From contig JABDBL010000012.1 in the NCBI GenBank assembly GCA_013288645.1, positions 1 through 64,000 of the forward strand: a stretch of DNA of 64,000 bases, read 5' to 3'. This document shows positions 61,208 through 64,000 of the stretch, in pieces. This DNA is from Candidatus Melainabacteria bacterium. Its GTDB lineage: Bacteria > Cyanobacteriota > Vampirovibrionia > Obscuribacterales > Obscuribacteraceae. Below the pieces are notes generated by a model. That model searched no databases and was not told the DNA's origin. It saw nothing but the letters and a program-made list of their open reading frames with translations. The stretch's first letter is position 1. Every line of letters begins with the position of its first letter. The translations under genes were made by a program, and so were the position numbers.

Positions 61208-61378
61208 AAGCTTAGTGTGATCTTTGGGATTGATATTCAGATATAACCTTACGATTTCATTCAAAGCGATCTACTTTGAATTTAAAGTTGACTATAATTT
61301 GGGATATTTATTTTGTCAGCTCTTCGATGTTCAAGGCAGGATTCATGGAAGGATTCAAAAATTGGTTTTTAGAGAAAT

Positions 61379-62134
61379 ATGAAAGCCGACTATTCAAAAA
61401 TCGCCCACACGTATGATGCAGCCCATCCTGCTTCTCAGATGGCAATAGAAAGAGTACTGAGCTTTCTGGAGGCTAAGGTAGGGCGCAATCCAAAATTGAA
61501 GTTTCTTGATTTAGGCTGCGGTACGGGACGATTTGCCATACCAATCGCTAAAAAATTTAATTACTGCATCACCGGAGCGGACAAATCGGCTGCTATGCTT
61601 GACAAGGCAAGATCTAAAGATGGCGCCGAAAAGGTAACCTGGGATTTGCAAAATGCAACTGCTCTTTCTTATGAGGACAATCAGTTTGATGTTGTATTTA
61701 TGAGCCATCTGCTCCACCATTTTGATCAACCTGAGCTGGTTATAAAAGAATGTCATCGTGTGTTGGTGTCAGGTGGATTGCTTCTTAATCGTTATGGAGC
61801 TATAGAAGACGTTCTTGAAGATCCCGAACACAAGTTCTTCCCAGAAATAAGAGATATAGATCGCAAGCGTACCCCTACAAAAAAGCAGATGAAGGACTGG
61901 TTTAAGCAAACTGGTTTTGAGGCAATTAGCTCGCAGAGCCTTGAGCAACGAACATTTGCTTGCACTGGTGAGCGAGTGGCCGCAATAGAGAAGCGCTACA
62001 TATCAGCACTGTGGCTCATTAGTGATCCCGCCTTTTCTAAAGGCTTGCAAGATCTAAAAAAATACATCTCTTTAAACCCTGATGACAAATGGTTATCGAT
62101 ATGCAAAATTACATTTACGCACGGAGTAAAATAA
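61379..62134 (+). CDS. Class I SAM-dependent methyltransferase
   Basis: 251 residues. Motif I LDLGCGTGRFAIPI (about 43-56), acidic residue of motif II in TGADKSAAML, motif IV region NQFDVVFMSHLLHHFD and post-I pattern VLVSGGLLLNRYG place it in the Methyltransf_11/25 group. Substrate unknown. It lies between two paralogous genes of unknown function, so the three may belong together. Confidence 0.85.
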   Translation: MKADYSKIAHTYDAAHPASQMAIERVLSFLEAKVGRNPKLKFLDLGCGTGRFAIPIAKKFNYCITGADKSAAMLDKARSKDGAEKVTWDLQNATALSYEDNQFDVVFMSHLLHHFDQPELVIKECHRVLVSGGLLLNRYGAIEDVLEDPEHKFFPEIRDIDRKRTPTKKQMKDWFKQTGFEAISSQSLEQRTFACTGERVAAIEKRYISALWLISDPAFSKGLQDLKKYISLNPDDKWLSICKITFTHGVK

Positions 62135-62272
62135 CTTGTAAGTAAGCAGCAGTTTGAGCGGCCTCTTAATAATGTAAAAACCCCACTTATTAGCAAAATA
62201 TTATGGTGTCAAAGTTGCACTTTTCTCTTTCCCATCTAATATATTATCAAAATCGCAAATTGAGGAAGAGGC

Positions 62273-63577
62273 GTGTCGGAACTCATTCTCTGGTTTTCTA
62301 GGTCTCCAGAACATATAGAACTTGAGCGCACGGTTTATGTCGATCATTACGGCGCAGAAACTGTAGCCATTAGAGGCAAGAATAGTGGTGCTTATAAGGG
62401 TGCAGGGGTTTTTCAGTGGACCCCTGGAGTACGAGCTCTTACTGTGGTGTTTGTTGAAGCGTTGGTTCGCCATCTAAAACAGATTTCTACATTTTTACCG
62501 CTGCTAGAAGGCGAGAAAGGTAGCCTAGCATTTTCTTTACACTATGCCTTAGCAAAACAGCCCGCCTGGTTATTTGAAATGTTTGGAAGCGATGAAGATG
62601 GAAATGCCAACCTGCGGAAAATTCTTTTTCGCAGCAGCCTTGGCACCAACAAAGTCGCAGTCTCACTAAATGAAGAGGCATTGTCAGCAAGTTCAGTGAA
62701 GGTTTACATAGACCGTACTGAACTTAGGAGCGTGGAGGCGCTTGAACGTTTGCTATATGAATTATTAGGAGACGAAGCATCTGAAGCACAAAAGGATATT
62801 CCTCGTGCATGGGTTTTACTACGTTCCAAACATTCATCCAGTTCGCAAAAACATGATTCACAGCCAGCAGCCAAATCTATTTTTGAGCCGGACAATATCT
62901 ATCTTTTTGAGCAATTGCAGTACCCATCTAGCTCCACAGCAGATCGCCTAAGATGGGATCAGTTAGATGATCAACGACCCTCGTCCATCTTTGGTCGAGT
63001 CGTGCAAGCTAAGCATCTGTTTGAAGAGTTAACTTACCAAACTTGTGATGACCAGACGCGCAGTCAATTTGAGCAGTGGCTTGCCACCATGCAGCCGTAT
63101 CCAGATGCCGAATGGGGAATTGATACCGAAAGAGAAGGTCGACTCGTTCCAGGTTTTATAAGTTCGCTAAAAGGTCATAATAGGCAATTTACTCCCAATG
63201 GTTTCCATCGTACTTTTATTTGGCGCGATCGTTTAACTAAAGAATTAGTAGCAACTTTAACTCTAGGCAGAGACGATCGCGGCGTGAGTGAAAGCAATCA
63301 ACTCGATCGTGATGGAACAATCCTTGGAATAAATGTTCGTTGGGATTTAAGAAACCGTGGGATAGGACATTATTTAGTTGCTTGCATAAACAAGCATATT
63401 ATAGATTTCGTTAAACGCGATGGCAAATCGCGGTTAATCCATACTTCTAATTACAATTTCGGTGGTGTTCCTTGGCCGATGCTAAAAAAGATTGGCTACG
63501 AGAAAATTGCTTCGCTAGGTCCAGTTCAAACTGACTTTGGATTTATTCCAATTTGGTCGAAGACCTATTTAGCCTGA
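62273..63577 (+). CDS. Unknown domain fused to a GNAT-like C-terminal domain
   Basis: 434 residues, GTG start after GAGGAAGAGG. The first 170 or so residues match the protein at 60683-61207 (IELERTVYVD, RGKNSGAYKGAGVFQWTPG, LPLLEGEKGSLAFSLHYALA). A variable linker follows. The last 130 or so residues (TKELVATLTLGRDDRG, ILGINVRWDLRNRGIGHYLV, PWPMLKKIGYEKIA) look like an acetyl-CoA-binding GNAT fold, with RNRGIG as motif A. Probably an N-acyltransferase with a private recognition domain. The last 420 bases of the window (63578-64000) hold nothing recognised. Confidence 0.7.
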   Translation: MSELILWFSRSPEHIELERTVYVDHYGAETVAIRGKNSGAYKGAGVFQWTPGVRALTVVFVEALVRHLKQISTFLPLLEGEKGSLAFSLHYALAKQPAWLFEMFGSDEDGNANLRKILFRSSLGTNKVAVSLNEEALSASSVKVYIDRTELRSVEALERLLYELLGDEASEAQKDIPRAWVLLRSKHSSSSQKHDSQPAAKSIFEPDNIYLFEQLQYPSSSTADRLRWDQLDDQRPSSIFGRVVQAKHLFEELTYQTCDDQTRSQFEQWLATMQPYPDAEWGIDTEREGRLVPGFISSLKGHNRQFTPNGFHRTFIWRDRLTKELVATLTLGRDDRGVSESNQLDRDGTILGINVRWDLRNRGIGHYLVACINKHIIDFVKRDGKSRLIHTSNYNFGGVPWPMLKKIGYEKIASLGPVQTDFGFIPIWSKTYLA

Positions 63578-64000
63578 GCCTGAAAATGGACATTTACTTA
63601 CAGGACTTGGTAAGCAAGCATGAGTGCTTTAGACTCCTTTGCTGAATTCTAAGTAGAGAGCTTTGCTGGTCGCGCAGCTTAACTAACTGTAAAAATCTCG
63701 TCTTCAATGCACCAATACCAGTGGTTCCGAACCCAATAGGCAGATATCGTTATGGGCAAAACGTAACTATAATCAGGGTAATGAACGGAAGATCAGAGAA
63801 TTTTTTTTGTTTTTTATTTTTATACCTAGTTTCATAGAGAAACTGAAAAAGCTGATGTAGGGCTTGATTCAATTGTTTTATTTTTTGTTGAATAAATTAC
63901 ATTTGGCAGTAAAGCTATCTTTTAAGAACCGGAGAAACGATACTTCTAGTCATCCTAAGTAATTCAATCATCTAATTAATTCAAAAATTGGCGTTGTAAA

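Overview
The window looks like part of a bacterial chromosome with an AT-rich backbone. It carries a scattered set of core genes: recG, an MglA-like GTPase gene, rpmB, hslO, prmC, prfA, tpiA, a two-gene RibD-like pair, lipA and a tRNA-Ser(GGA). Between them lies a very large amount of accessory DNA. The gene set fits a deep-branching, probably non-photosynthetic relative of Cyanobacteria (Melainabacteria/Vampirovibrionia), but that placement is inference with low confidence. No IS transposase, CRISPR array, rRNA or replication origin was seen.

Three layers are interleaved. (1) Backbone: AT-rich core genes, TPR proteins, a 1422-residue repeat/LysM-like protein at 54.6-58.9 kb, and a methyltransferase lying between two related proteins of unknown function at 60.7-63.6 kb. 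(2) A dense collection of toxin-antitoxin and related modules, many in decay: tumE/tumA (5 kb), orphan HicB-like and PIN pair (13-14 kb), FitAB-like VapBC (21 kb), parD with frameshifted parE (21.5 kb), a PIN toxin with an in-frame stop and a truncated vapC (25 kb), DUF4160/DUF2442-HTH (27-28 kb), Fic (28.5 kb), VapBC (31 kb), truncated vapC (40.6 kb), BrnT-like pair (43 kb), a Bro-N/parD/parE mosaic (44 kb) and a TA-like pair (54 kb). DUF4143-type AAA ATPases belong with these: three intact copies and four fragments, several next to their own palindromes. (3) At least ten GC-rich islands (6.1-6.9, 8.9-10.5, 15.8-18.2, 22.4-24.4, 33.4-34.8, 34.9-36.0, 36.3-38.4, 45.2-46.6, 52.2-53.9, 59.3-60.5 kb), plus one cut by the left edge and one small non-coding one at 42.8-43.0 kb. 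Their genes are mostly unrecognisable and have strong Shine-Dalgarno sites. The islands lie on either strand and end in GC-rich hairpins followed by T-tracts.

The most striking observation is that the islands share a 5' motif in the same orientation as their genes: an A-rich run, TTTGnCA, about six bases, then GGTATCG. I see it clearly in eight places and in weaker form in four more. It does not look like a sigma-70 or sigma-54 promoter. The islands may be a dispersed family of foreign transcription units sharing a dedicated promoter, or mobile cassettes sharing an end sequence.

Other notable features are a twice-present module of a degenerate tyrosine recombinase plus TPR protein (2.5-4.2 and 38.5-40.0 kb), a 17-bp tandem repeat inside the first module, an in-frame repetitive insertion in prmC, and a tandem duplication of the region upstream of lipA. 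All calls come from reading sequence and translations; no database search was run.
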